This document shows, in pieces, positions 27,440 to 36,617 of a DNA stretch of 64,000 nucleotides (position 1 is the first letter of the stretch; every line of letters begins with the position of its first letter). A program made the position numbers and the translations under genes. The notes beneath the pieces are model-generated. The model ran no database searches, was not told the origin of the DNA, and worked only from the letters and a program-made list of their open reading frames with translations. Source of the DNA: Cyclobacterium xiamenense (GTDB taxonomy: Bacteria > Bacteroidota > Bacteroidia > Cytophagales > Cyclobacteriaceae). The stretch spans positions 45,531-109,530 of the forward strand of contig NZ_WIOK01000012.1 in assembly GCF_009467825.1 (NCBI RefSeq). The letters are read 5' to 3'.

Positions 27440-28642
27440 ATGAAACATCAGTCAATGTACCGAACTACCGGTTTATGGGCCATACTCTTTTCCTGTTTGC
27501 TTGTGCCGTTTTCCGCGGCAGTTTCCCAAACAGAAGCCTCCGACATGCTTTGCGTGGGCGCACACTGGACCGAAGAAGAGGGCGCGGCTTTTCTTCAAAC
27601 CATGCGGGAAGCCTACCCTTCCGAAAAAGCCTGGGATAGGCGGGCAAAAGCCATTCGAAAACAACTATTGCAAGGGACCGGCTTGACAAAAATGCCCAAA
27701 AAGACCCCACTGAATCCTGTTTTAGGGGAAGTGCGGGTATACGATGGGTATCAGGTGCAAAACGTAGCCTTTGAAAGCTTGCCGGGGGTATACGTGACAG
27801 GAAGTATTTACCAACCAACTGACCCGGAAGGAAAATTACCCGGAATTCTGAGTCCGCACGGACATTGGGACCAGGAAGGGGAGGTTGGTCGATACCGGGC
27901 AGATGCACAGAAACGATTTGCTTCTATGGCAAGGATGGGAGCACTGGTAGTTGCTTACGATGCCGTTGGGTACGGACAGCAAAAGGAACTCGGATGGGAA
28001 CACCGGGCTGACGGTGAAATCCTTAAGCTACAGTTGTGGAACAGCATCCGAAGTGTGGATTTTATACTCTCACTGGGTGCCGACCCCGAGCGCCTGGCAG
28101 TAACCGGAGCCTCGGGGGGAGGAACTCAATCCTTTCTACTCGCCGCGGTGGACGACCGGATAGATGTTTCCGCCCCGGTTGTCATGGTTTCGGCCCATTT
28201 TTTTGGTGGCTGCGTGTGTGAAAGCGGTATGCCGATTCACCGGTCCAAAGACTTTCAAACCAATAACGTGGAAATAGCTGCACTGGTCGCTCCCAAGCCT
28301 TTACTGCTGGTGTCGGTGGGTGGGGATTGGACCAAAAACACCCCCGAAGTAGAATACCCACACCTGCAATACATTTACGAACTGAAGGGCAAGCCCGAAC
28401 AGGTACAGAATGTACACATACCGGAGGATAACCACGGTTACGATGCCAAAAAACGGCAGGCCGTTTATCCTTTTCTTGCCAAACACCTGGGCTTGGATCT
28501 GTCTAAAGCGTTGCATGCCGATGGAAGTCTCAACGAAGAAAAAGTGGTACTGGAACCGCAACAAGCCTTGTATCCCTTCGACGCAGGTAATCCCTTTCCA
28601 GAAGACGGAATCACCTCTATCTTTCACGTAAAATGGGATTAA
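27440..28642 (+). CDS. Exported alpha/beta hydrolase (esterase/lactonase-like)
   Basis: 400 aa from ATG 27440, ten bases after the preceding stop; the open frame upstream overlaps that gene and is not coding. Sec signal peptide ending AAVSQ at about residue 30. Core motifs: ILSPHGHWD, Ser225 in GASGGGTQSF and His in PEDNHGYDAKKR. A second Cys pair (GGCVCESG) follows the nucleophile elbow. Similar in style to the 26161 gene product but not a close duplicate. Probably acts on the same glycan or lactone in the periplasm. Confidence 0.82.
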   Translation: MKHQSMYRTTGLWAILFSCLLVPFSAAVSQTEASDMLCVGAHWTEEEGAAFLQTMREAYPSEKAWDRRAKAIRKQLLQGTGLTKMPKKTPLNPVLGEVRVYDGYQVQNVAFESLPGVYVTGSIYQPTDPEGKLPGILSPHGHWDQEGEVGRYRADAQKRFASMARMGALVVAYDAVGYGQQKELGWEHRADGEILKLQLWNSIRSVDFILSLGADPERLAVTGASGGGTQSFLLAAVDDRIDVSAPVVMVSAHFFGGCVCESGMPIHRSKDFQTNNVEIAALVAPKPLLLVSVGGDWTKNTPEVEYPHLQYIYELKGKPEQVQNVHIPEDNHGYDAKKRQAVYPFLAKHLGLDLSKALHADGSLNEEKVVLEPQQALYPFDAGNPFPEDGITSIFHVKWD

Positions 28643-28644
28643 TC

Positions 28645-29517
28645 ATGGGTGAAAAATCTACCGAAAGACGTGAATTCATCAAACGGACGTTGATCTCTGG
28701 ACTTGTGCTGAGCGGCCTGTCGTCCTGGTATCCCAAAAGCACACCCATGAAATTTGGTTTGGTGACGTATTTATGGGGAAAAGACTGGGCTTTGCCCGAA
28801 CTCATAGCTACCTGTGAGAAAACCGGGTATGCGGGTGTGGAATTGCGGACGGAACACGCCCACGGGGTGGAAGCATCGCTTAGCAAAAAAGAACGAAGGG
28901 AAGTACGCAAGCAGTTTGAAGATAGCTCGGTCACCTGCATCGGGTACGGTAGCAACTTTGAATTTCATAGCCCGGATCCGGCCGTGCTGGTAGCAAACCT
29001 GCAGCAGACCAAGACCTATATTCAGTTATGCCAGGATATCGGTGCTACCGGGATCAAGGTAAAACCCAACACCCTTCCCGAGGGCGTGTCCCGGGAGAAA
29101 ACCATCGCTCAAATTGCCAAATCATTTAACGAGATAGGCGCGTTTGCAGCCGACCACGGCCAATTGATCCGGGTAGAGGTGCACGGAAAAATCACCCAGC
29201 AATTGCCGGTGATGAAGGCGATTTTCGATCAAGTTACCTCTTCGAACGTGAAAATTTGCTGGAATAGCAACGATACCGATCTGATGGAACCCGGCCTTGA
29301 AGCCAATTTTGCATTGGTGCAAGACCGATTGGGGGATACCACGCATGTGCGGGCGTTTAATGAAAATACCTATCCCTATCAGCAACTTTTCCGCCTGTTG
29401 GATCGGGCAGGATACCGGGGTTGGATTTTACTGGAAGCGCACAGCAATCCCCTGGATAAAATCGCATCCATGATCGAGCAGAAAGGTATGTTCGAGAATT
29501 TTATGAAGAACCTATAA
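28645..29517 (+). CDS. Exported sugar phosphate isomerase/epimerase-like TIM barrel
   Basis: 290 aa from ATG 28645; ATG 28633, overlapping the previous gene by 10 bases, is nearly as good. Tat-like signal ERREFIKRTLISGLVLSGLSS. Then an AP-endonuclease-2 type TIM barrel: KFGLVTYLWG, YAGVELRTEHAHG, GATGIKVKPN, RVEVHGKITQ, ICWNSNDTD and GWILLEAHS, whose Glu/His/Asp residues would bind a divalent metal. The family includes xylose isomerase-like and keto-sugar epimerases. Export, together with the oxidoreductases on both sides, argues for a periplasmic sugar pathway. Confidence 0.82.
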   Translation: MGEKSTERREFIKRTLISGLVLSGLSSWYPKSTPMKFGLVTYLWGKDWALPELIATCEKTGYAGVELRTEHAHGVEASLSKKERREVRKQFEDSSVTCIGYGSNFEFHSPDPAVLVANLQQTKTYIQLCQDIGATGIKVKPNTLPEGVSREKTIAQIAKSFNEIGAFAADHGQLIRVEVHGKITQQLPVMKAIFDQVTSSNVKICWNSNDTDLMEPGLEANFALVQDRLGDTTHVRAFNENTYPYQQLFRLLDRAGYRGWILLEAHSNPLDKIASMIEQKGMFENFMKNL

Positions 29518-29547
29518 GTAGTACAAAAAATAAACCGAAAATTACGC

Positions 29548-30921
29548 ATGACTGAACGAAGAGAATTTATTAAAAAGAGCCTGCTGGGCAGTGCAGGCAT
29601 TGCCATGGCAGGAATGACCATGAGTGCAAAGTCCTACGGTAATATCCTGGGAGCCAACGAGCGAATGCATTTGGCAATAATTGGGATACGCGGTCAGGGA
29701 ACCAACCATATCAACCAATTTTGTAAATTGAAAGAAAGCCGCAACGTGGTGATAAAAACCCTTTGTGATACCGATGAAAATACCTGGGCAGAAAAAGTAA
29801 AGCTGGTCAACGATCGGGTAGGGGACAAGCCCGGAACGGCCTACGACATGCGGACGGTTTTTGAAGATCCGGACATTGACGCCGTATCTTTCGCTACTCC
29901 AAACCATTGGCATGCCCTGGGTACCATTTGGGCCTGTCAGGCGGGGAAGCACATTTATGTAGAAAAACCTGCCAGCCACAATGTGTTTGAAGGACGGAAG
30001 ATGATCGAAGCCGCCCGAAAGTACAACCGCATCGTGCAGGTGGGTTTCCAAAACCGATCCATTCAGAATGTGATGGAAGCCATGAAGTTCTTGCACGATG
30101 GAAACATTGGGGATGTATACATGGCCCGGGGACTTTGTTACAAGCCTAGAAATTCCTTTGGAATCGCGCGAGACAGTGCGCCACCGGCCGGCTTGCACTA
30201 CGACCTCTGGTTAGGCCCTGCTCCCTACCGGGCGTACAATGAGAAAAAAGGCCACTACAACTGGCACTGGCACTGGGATACCGGCAACGGTGATACCGGA
30301 AACCAGGGACCCCATCAATTTGATATCGCCCGATGGGGGTTGAATAAAAACGAACACCCCGTATCCGTTTTTTCCACCGGTGGAATTTATGGCATGACTC
30401 CTCAGGAATGCTCACAGGAAACACCCAATACGCAGACTTCTCTATTTAAATACGACGATGGTAAGGTGTTGGAATTTGAAACCCGGGGCAGGTATACCCA
30501 CGGAGAGTCCAGCCAGGGAATCAAAATTGGAAACATGTTCTACGGAACCGAGGGCTACCTGGAACTCGATGGGAGCACTTGGAAAGCCTTTAGAAAAGAC
30601 GAAAAAGAACCCTTCGCCGGCTCGCAAACAGCGACGGCTGAAGGATCTGCTGATTCAAACGTCCTGGCAGCACCCGGTGGTGCGGAGCATTATGCCAACT
30701 TCCTGGATGCCATCCGTGACGGCAAAAAGGAAAGCTTGCATTGCGATATCCGGGAGGGCTACTACTCCTCCGCTTTACCGCTGATCGCAAACATTTCCTA
30801 CCGATTGGGAAGAGAACTGAAGTTCATGGGAGAATACGAGAAGTTCGCCAACGATACCGAGGCAGACACACTGCTGACCCGACCCAGCCGTCCACCTTAC
30901 GTGATTCCCGATCAGGTTTAA
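29548..30921 (+). CDS. Tat-exported Gfo/Idh/MocA family oxidoreductase
   Basis: 457 aa. Tat signal ERREFIKKSLLGSAGIAMAG. Rossmann motif AIIGIRGQGTNH at about residue 45, then AVSFATPNHWHA, VEKPASHN (the EKP cofactor/catalytic motif) and GNQGPHQFDIARWGL (active-site H-x2-D equivalent). Extracytoplasmic members of this superfamily act on sugars and can carry a tightly held NADP, like glucose-fructose oxidoreductase; others catalyse redox-linked glycoside cleavage. Last gene of the 24727-30921 run, 30 bases after the isomerase. Confidence 0.9.
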   Translation: MTERREFIKKSLLGSAGIAMAGMTMSAKSYGNILGANERMHLAIIGIRGQGTNHINQFCKLKESRNVVIKTLCDTDENTWAEKVKLVNDRVGDKPGTAYDMRTVFEDPDIDAVSFATPNHWHALGTIWACQAGKHIYVEKPASHNVFEGRKMIEAARKYNRIVQVGFQNRSIQNVMEAMKFLHDGNIGDVYMARGLCYKPRNSFGIARDSAPPAGLHYDLWLGPAPYRAYNEKKGHYNWHWHWDTGNGDTGNQGPHQFDIARWGLNKNEHPVSVFSTGGIYGMTPQECSQETPNTQTSLFKYDDGKVLEFETRGRYTHGESSQGIKIGNMFYGTEGYLELDGSTWKAFRKDEKEPFAGSQTATAEGSADSNVLAAPGGAEHYANFLDAIRDGKKESLHCDIREGYYSSALPLIANISYRLGRELKFMGEYEKFANDTEADTLLTRPSRPPYVIPDQV

Positions 30922-30955
30922 TCCAAGACCGGGTAGCGTAACTGGTCAACAAAAG

Positions 30956-30990
30956 GCAAAAGGGAAGGCATACTGTCGTTCCCTTTTGTC
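30956..30990 (+). terminator. Terminator after the oxidoreductase/hydrolase run
   Basis: Stem AAAAGGGAA/TTCCCTTTT (30958-30966 with 30979-30987), 12-base loop. The downstream T content is provided by the stem itself, so strength is moderate. Confidence 0.6.
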
Positions 30991-31079
30991 ATTAAATACA
31001 AACAGCTTTCCCGGAAAGTCCCAATCAAAAGATTGCCCTGCATGGAAGGAAAGAATTTCCAATTAAAACCAGAAAACGC

Positions 31080-33182
31080 ATGAAATACGTCTCGTTAACC
31101 CTTTTATTCGTTCTACTACTTTCCACCGTTGGTCTGGGCCAGGAGGATTTAAAGGTGATTCAGCCACAGTGGGTTAATTTCACCGATGGTCCCAATGCCT
31201 TGTATAAATACCAGGCAGCACAGGCTTTTGAATTACTGCATGCCCGGGAGGAAGCGGTAGCGCAACTCCAAACACTGGATGATTGGAAAGAATGGCAAAA
31301 GCAGGTGAAAGCAAAGCTGATGGAGGTGGTGGGACCCTTTCCGGAAAAAACGCCGCTACATCCAGAGATCACCCGTACGGTTCAAAAGCCAGGCTACCGC
31401 ATGGATCACCTGGTCTTTCAATCACAGCCGGGTTTTTATCTTAGCGGAACACTTTTTATACCGGATGGATTACCAGGCAAAGCGCCCGCCATCGTGTACT
31501 GTTCGGGGCATGCGCTCGAAGCTTACCGCAGTGTCACCTACCAGCATGTGATACTCAATTTGGTGAAAAAAGGGTTCATTGTTTTTGCCTTTGATCCGGT
31601 GGGTCAGGGCGAACGCCTGGAGTATTTCGATTCCAAGACAGGCAAACCAACGATTGGCGGTCCTACCAAACAACACTCCTACCCGGGTGCGCAGGCGTTC
31701 ATTGCCGGATCTTCCCAGGCGAAGTACATGATCTGGGATGGCATACGGGCCGTGGATTACCTGATTTCCCGACCCGAAGTAGACCGGGAGCGGATTGGTA
31801 TTACCGGAAGATCGGGTGGAGGCACGCAAGCGTCCTATATCGCTGCTTTTGACGAGCGAATTCACGCTTCCGCTCCCGAGAATTACCTGACAAATTTCAA
31901 GCGATTGTGGCTGACCCATGGACCGCAGGATGCCGAGCAGAATTTTTACCGGGGTATTTCCTCGGGTTTGGATCAGCCGGACCTGGTTTTGGTGCGGGCA
32001 CCCAAGCCAAATCTGCTGATCGCTACGACCAGGGATATATTTAATATAGAAGGAGCGAGGGAGACAGAAAACCAGCTTAGTCGGATTTACGCTGCCTACG
32101 GCAAACCAGAAAACGTGGAAATGGTGGAAGACGACGCTGGCCATGCCTCCACCAAAAGTAACCGCGAGGCCATGTACGCTTTTTTCCAAAAACACCTTCG
32201 GTACCCCGGAAAGCCGCTGGACGAACCCATCGACACCCTGACTCAGGCCGAACTACGCGTGAGCCCGACGGGACAACTCTTGGATACCTATCCGGGAAAG
32301 ACAATACACGAGCTTAGCAAGGAATTGGCGGTGGACGGACCGGAGGGAAGCCTCTCAGAGCGGGTTGCTTCTTCACGGGAACTGTCTGGCTACCGGGAGC
32401 CTGCCCCAGTAGTAGACCGTATGATGACCGGTAGGTACCAACGCGATGGGTATACCGTCGAAAAGCACCTGGTAAAGGGAGAAGGCGGCTATTGGCTCCC
32501 TTTTCTACTATTCCGGCCAAACGAAGGAAGTACCGAAGCCGTGCTTTACCTGCATCCGGAGGGAAAAGCGGCTGATGCAGCCGTAGGAGGCGAAATCGAG
32601 GCACTCGTCAGGCAAGGTGCTACCGTATTGGCGCCGGACTTGCTCAATACCGGAGAAATGGGCGATGGCGCCTTTAATGGAGATTCAAACTTTGGCGGCA
32701 ATTCGTACAATCATTGGTTCGGGAGCATTTTGATCGGGCGAAGCCTGGTTGGCTTGCATGCCGGAGACGCCAATCGCCTGGTACAGGTACTGCAAGAAAC
32801 TTCGGGTAAAGAAAACATCCGCGGGGTTGCCAAAGGAGCCATGTCGGCCGTATTGTTGCACGCCGCCAATTACAGCGATGCTTACCAATCGATCGCATTG
32901 ATCGATCCCATGATTTCTTACCGGGAATTGGTAGAACGCAAGGAATACGATCCCTCATTAATCGCTTACTCCGTGGCTAACGCTTTGCCCTACTACGATT
33001 TGCCGGACTTACTCGAAAACCTGGTGGATAGGAATCCGCTGGTAATTCAGGGCACTTTCGGGAGTCCATCCGAGAGTAGAAGCCTATTACCGGAACGAGG
33101 GCATCTGGAAAAAATCAACTATGTGCAAACAGAAGATCCAGAGGCTAGAAAGGCGTATCTGAAACAATGGCTGCAACCTTGA
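31080..33182 (+). CDS. Exported two-domain acetyl xylan esterase-like hydrolase
   Basis: 700 aa with a Sec signal peptide (cleavage near VGLGQ, residue 21). The first alpha/beta hydrolase domain (about 60-380) is complete: IVYCSGHALEAY, FDPVGQGERLEY, nucleophile Ser245 in GRSGGGTQ, and His355 in DDAGHAST. It resembles the CE7/Abhydrolase_7 esterases. A second, smaller alpha/beta domain (about 455-700) has VLYLHPEGKA and ATVLAPDLLNTGEMG but its elbow reads VAKGAM with Lys585 instead of Ser. Likely a periplasmic deacetylase whose second domain is non-catalytic. It has its own leader, separated by a terminator from the operon upstream. Confidence 0.8.
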   Translation: MKYVSLTLLFVLLLSTVGLGQEDLKVIQPQWVNFTDGPNALYKYQAAQAFELLHAREEAVAQLQTLDDWKEWQKQVKAKLMEVVGPFPEKTPLHPEITRTVQKPGYRMDHLVFQSQPGFYLSGTLFIPDGLPGKAPAIVYCSGHALEAYRSVTYQHVILNLVKKGFIVFAFDPVGQGERLEYFDSKTGKPTIGGPTKQHSYPGAQAFIAGSSQAKYMIWDGIRAVDYLISRPEVDRERIGITGRSGGGTQASYIAAFDERIHASAPENYLTNFKRLWLTHGPQDAEQNFYRGISSGLDQPDLVLVRAPKPNLLIATTRDIFNIEGARETENQLSRIYAAYGKPENVEMVEDDAGHASTKSNREAMYAFFQKHLRYPGKPLDEPIDTLTQAELRVSPTGQLLDTYPGKTIHELSKELAVDGPEGSLSERVASSRELSGYREPAPVVDRMMTGRYQRDGYTVEKHLVKGEGGYWLPFLLFRPNEGSTEAVLYLHPEGKAADAAVGGEIEALVRQGATVLAPDLLNTGEMGDGAFNGDSNFGGNSYNHWFGSILIGRSLVGLHAGDANRLVQVLQETSGKENIRGVAKGAMSAVLLHAANYSDAYQSIALIDPMISYRELVERKEYDPSLIAYSVANALPYYDLPDLLENLVDRNPLVIQGTFGSPSESRSLLPERGHLEKINYVQTEDPEARKAYLKQWLQP

Positions 33183-33411
33183 GCCGGAGTTTTCGGGAAC
33201 TGGAAACGGTTCTAATGGCGTACCGATAACGGCCCATGTGCTTCGGTATCACCGATTTCGAAACAAGTCAGTGGCTCACAAGAACCAGTGCACACGTTTA
33301 CACTGCAAGTGGGGTAGGTTAGATCGATAATTGTGAAAGCAGCTGTAAGTACCCGCTGGTCAGCTGGCTCTATATCCACGTTGAGAAACCAGATAGGGGA
33401 GTGTTACTAAC

Positions 33412-33441
33412 AAAAAAGCCATCCCGAGGGATGGCTTTTTT
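33412..33441. terminator. Bidirectional terminator downstream of fba and the esterase gene
   Basis: Stem AGCCATCC/GGATGGCT with a CGAG loop, flanked by six A and six T. Lies 24 bases after the fba stop codon on the minus strand. The rest of 33183-33464 shows nothing recognisable. Confidence 0.85.
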
Positions 33442-33464
33442 GTTATACATACGTTTCAATTGCA

Positions 33465-34526
33465 TTAGTTTCGATTGATTGCATTCAACATGTCGAAGGC
33501 CAATTCCAGACGTTTGCCAAAGTTTTCCTCGCCCTTACGCAACCATACACGGGGGTCATAGAATTTTTTATTCGGATTGTCTGCTCCATCCGGGTTGCCC
33601 AGTTGCGTTTGCAGGTACCCTTCTTTTTCCTGGTAGTACTTCAGAATACCTTCCCAAAAGGCCCATTGCAGGTCCGTGTCGATATTCATTTTGATGGAGC
33701 CGTATCCGTTTGCTTCCCGAATTTCTTCTACGGTAGAACCGGATCCTCCGTGGAAAACGAAGTTTACGGGTTTTCCGGTCGTACCGAATTTTTCATTGAT
33801 ATAATCCTGGGAATTTTTTAGAATGACGGGCTTCAGCGATACATTTCCCGGTTTGTACACGCCATGAACGTTGCCAAAGGCGGCGGCGACCGTGAACAGA
33901 TCGCCTACTTTTTTTAATGCTTCGTAGGCATAGGCGACTTCTTCCGGCTGGGTATACAGCTTGGAACTGTCCACATCGGTGTTGTCCACTCCGTCTTCTT
34001 CCCCACCGGTCACGCCCAATTCGATTTCGATGGCCATTTGAAGTTTGGCAAACTCTCTAAAATAATCTACCGAAATTGAAATATTTTCCTCGAGGGGCTC
34101 TTCCGACAGGTCCAGCATATGGGAACTAAACAAGGGCTTTTTAAAGGCTTCATAATAGGCTTTTCCTTCTGCAAGGAGCCCGTCTATCCAGGGAAGCAAT
34201 TTTTTGGCGGCATGGTCGGTGTGCAGGATTACAGGCACCCCGTATACCTCCGCCATTTTATGCACATGCATAGCTCCGGAGACGCCACCGGCGATGGAAG
34301 CCTGCTGTCTGTCGTTGGGTAGTCCTTTTCCCGCAAAAAACTGAGCCCCACCATTTGAAAACTGGATCATCACGGGAGAATTGACACGTTTAGCGGTCTC
34401 CAGTACGGAATTGACTGTATTGCTGTTGATACAGTTAACGGCCGGCATGGCAAACTCACTTTCTTTGGCATAAGCCAACAGGTCTTTCAGCTCTTCGCCG
34501 TATTTAACTCCAGGTTTGAATTTCAT
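33465..34526 (-). CDS. fbaA: Class II fructose-bisphosphate aldolase
   Basis: 353 aa, class IIA length. Zn/substrate motifs: VILHTDHAAKKLLPWIDG, IEIELGVTGGEEDGVD, AAFGNVHGVYKPGN, FVFHGGSGSTVEEI and the Asn/Asp of MNIDTDLQWAFW. It cleaves fructose 1,6-bisphosphate to DHAP and glyceraldehyde 3-phosphate in glycolysis/gluconeogenesis. Monocistronic, with a TATCTTTG -7 element on its strand about 65 bases upstream. Confidence 0.97.
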   Translation of the reverse strand: MKFKPGVKYGEELKDLLAYAKESEFAMPAVNCINSNTVNSVLETAKRVNSPVMIQFSNGGAQFFAGKGLPNDRQQASIAGGVSGAMHVHKMAEVYGVPVILHTDHAAKKLLPWIDGLLAEGKAYYEAFKKPLFSSHMLDLSEEPLEENISISVDYFREFAKLQMAIEIELGVTGGEEDGVDNTDVDSSKLYTQPEEVAYAYEALKKVGDLFTVAAAFGNVHGVYKPGNVSLKPVILKNSQDYINEKFGTTGKPVNFVFHGGSGSTVEEIREANGYGSIKMNIDTDLQWAFWEGILKYYQEKEGYLQTQLGNPDGADNPNKKFYDPRVWLRKGEENFGKRLELAFDMLNAINRN

Positions 34527-34589
34527 AAGGAATGATTTTTGGTTGATTTATCGTACGCTTCTTTTTTCAGGAAAAACCGTATCAAAACA

Positions 34590-34597
34590 CAAAGATA
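34590..34597 (-). promoter_or_regulatory. Candidate -7 element of the fba promoter
   Basis: TATCTTTG on the minus strand (34597 to 34590) is an exact TAnnTTTG. A TTG lies upstream but only 14 bases away, shorter than the usual spacing, so the -33 part is unconvincing. Confidence 0.4.
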
Positions 34598-34720
34598 GGA
34601 ATACCGGCTAACAATTGCCTTATGAAGTGCATGAAAAAAACCTATAAACCAAAGAAACCGAGGGAGCACTGGGTTTTTTTCTATATTAGAAACTATAAAA
34701 TTTCCTTTTTATCTTTGTCG

Positions 34721-35584
34721 ATGGAAAAAATTACCATTACGGGTGTACCCGAACATTTTAATTTTCCCTGGTTAAATCTGGTCGAAAGCCAACCTTTCCT
34801 TGAGGATGATTTTCAGCTAGTTTGGGAAGATGAACCCAGAGGATCAGGAGCCATGAACAAAGCCATCCGGGAGGGTAATGCGGATTTGGCGATCATCCTC
34901 ACGGAGAGTTTTGTAAAAGATAAGATCGAAGGTAACCCCGGAAAAATCATCGGTTTTCACGTAGATTCTCCGTTGGTATGGGGCATACACGTACCGGCAA
35001 AATCTGCACTTCAGCACCCAGCTGAGCTGCGTAATGTTCCTTTTTTGGTAAGTCGGCTGGGCTCGGGCTCCCACTTGATGGCTTTTCTTCTCGCGAGCGA
35101 ACAGGGGTGGGATACCGGATCGATGGATTTTGAAATCATCGGGAACCTCGAAGGCGCCATTAAATCGTTTAAAAGCAACAATCCGAAGGCTTTTCTTTGG
35201 GAAAAATACACTACGCAACCTTTGGTAACCAAGGGTTGGTTTCGTCGTATTGGCGAAATCCCTACTCCCTGGCCTTGTTTTGTAATTGTGGCTTCCGAAA
35301 ATTTTCTTGCCAAGCATCCGGACCTCGCCGATAGGCTGCTCGAGGAGATTTACCGTACCAATGCCCGGCTAATGGCCGATAAAGAAGCGATTGTGTCTCC
35401 CATTGCCAACAGGTACCAGCTGGAGGCTACGGACGTAAAGGAATGGTTGCGACAAACCCGCTGGGCCACTTCCCCGGAGATAGCGCAAAGCCACTTGCAA
35501 AAAACCATGGATATTTTGGCCCAGGTGAAGCTAATCCAAAAGAAAGTTTCGACGGCAGCCTTGTATTACCGCAGCCCGAGGTAA
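34721..35584 (+). CDS. Type 2 periplasmic-binding-protein-like protein without signal peptide
   Basis: 287 aa from ATG 34721; the open frame starts at 34622 but those 33 codons are AT/Lys-rich and unlike coding DNA. Looks like the NMT1/SsuA-like substrate-binding fold: ITITGVPEHFNFPWLN, GSGAMNKAIREGNADLAIILTE, FLVSRLGSGSHLMAFL and FVIVASENFLAKHPDLADRLLEEI. There is no signal peptide or lipobox and no ABC transporter gene nearby, so it probably binds a small ligand in the cytoplasm. Function unknown. Confidence 0.72.
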   Translation: MEKITITGVPEHFNFPWLNLVESQPFLEDDFQLVWEDEPRGSGAMNKAIREGNADLAIILTESFVKDKIEGNPGKIIGFHVDSPLVWGIHVPAKSALQHPAELRNVPFLVSRLGSGSHLMAFLLASEQGWDTGSMDFEIIGNLEGAIKSFKSNNPKAFLWEKYTTQPLVTKGWFRRIGEIPTPWPCFVIVASENFLAKHPDLADRLLEEIYRTNARLMADKEAIVSPIANRYQLEATDVKEWLRQTRWATSPEIAQSHLQKTMDILAQVKLIQKKVSTAALYYRSPR

Positions 35585-35614
35585 AAAAAAGCTGTCCCCA
35601 TGAAAGGAGACAGC
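35583..35614 (-). terminator. Terminator of the NIPSNAP gene
   Basis: On the minus strand a stem GCTGTCTCC/GGGGACAGC (35614-35606 with 35599-35591, one G-U) is followed by eight T. It reaches into the stop region of the convergent gene. Confidence 0.75.
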
Positions 35615-35645
35615 GAGGTGTATCGTGTGTAAGTACGGCTTGCGA

Positions 35646-36440
35646 TTAGAAATCGGAATACTCGGTCGGATGCAAAAGGCGCGTATCGTTTTTTGACACG
35701 GTGTTGCGGTATTCTTCCAGGTCCTTCATGGCTTCCCAGTCCGGGTCTACCCGAAAGGCGTCCCAATGGGCGTCACGGTCTGCCTTGTTCTCAAAGGTGG
35801 TCATGTAGACCAGATTGGGCATGTTGGCTCCAGCAAGCGTTTCGGCGTAGAAAACCGGATTAAAATTGAGCTTGTCAAAAATGTCAATTTCACCGCTGTT
35901 GAACATTTTTACTTTTTGCCGGTAAAGACGTTCGGTGGCGGCCTCGTAACTTCTCAATTCATAAACTCGTTCAGACTTTGGCCCCGTCAGGTTAGGTGTT
36001 GCCATTCGGGGACTTCCGGTAAAGGCTTGCAGCAGCGACGTTTCCAGACGAACGAAGGGCGCCTGATCGTGGGCAGCAAAAATATAGCTTTTTCCCGCGG
36101 CCTGATACGCCTGATCCTTGTCTAACTTTCCCTGAAATTGAAAATATTCCTTCGAATTCTTGAATGGCAACAGCAAGTAAATCTTTTTTCCGGCGTCGGC
36201 TTCGGATGCCAAGGGTTTGAATACCCCCACATTCGACACGCCGGCTCGATGCGCAGCTGGAATAAAGGCCGATTCCAAATAATCATCGACCATTTTTTCC
36301 TGGGCCGCTGTTTCCAGGTGGTATATTTTCAGTTCGTACAGATCTCTTTTTCCATCCTGGGCCTGTGATTGGGTGAAAGCCGTGAGAAATGCCAACAGTA
36401 ACAAACTGCCCCCAAGCAGTAACGGGTTATTTCTAAACAT
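35646..36440 (-). CDS. Exported NIPSNAP family protein
   Basis: 264 aa with a Sec signal peptide (cleavage near SQAQD, about residue 28). Two NIPSNAP (dimeric alpha-beta barrel) units: about 33-135 (YELKIYHLETAAQEKMVDDY) and about 155-260 (YELRSYEAATERLYRQKVKMF ... FENKADRDAHWDAFRVDPDW). Secreted NIPSNAP proteins are frequent in Bacteroidota and Planctomycetes, often near sugar oxidoreductases, but have no established reaction. Confidence 0.88.
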   Translation of the reverse strand: MFRNNPLLLGGSLLLLAFLTAFTQSQAQDGKRDLYELKIYHLETAAQEKMVDDYLESAFIPAAHRAGVSNVGVFKPLASEADAGKKIYLLLPFKNSKEYFQFQGKLDKDQAYQAAGKSYIFAAHDQAPFVRLETSLLQAFTGSPRMATPNLTGPKSERVYELRSYEAATERLYRQKVKMFNSGEIDIFDKLNFNPVFYAETLAGANMPNLVYMTTFENKADRDAHWDAFRVDPDWEAMKDLEEYRNTVSKNDTRLLHPTEYSDF

Positions 36441-36617
36441 GGTATATTGTGTTTAATGGTAAGTTTCCGGAACCAAAACCGGTAATCCGGTCACAAAAGT
36501 ATATAAAATAAGACTACTTTTAAAAATAAATTATAGCAATGGAAAATTTCTTATTATTTTTGGTTTATCTTTTGTAATTATTGTTAGGTTTTATTCTTTA
36601 TTAGTTAATTCAAAAAC

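Noticed and set aside
34710-34717. TATCTTTG just before the ATG of the PBP-like gene
   Set aside because: Exact -7 match, but it would start transcription at about the start codon and has no -33 TTTG at proper distance; it may be chance.
36555-36562. TATTTTTG upstream of the UDP-xylose synthase gene
   Set aside because: Sits in a highly AT-rich stretch and lacks a TTTG at the right spacing, so it is not called a promoter.
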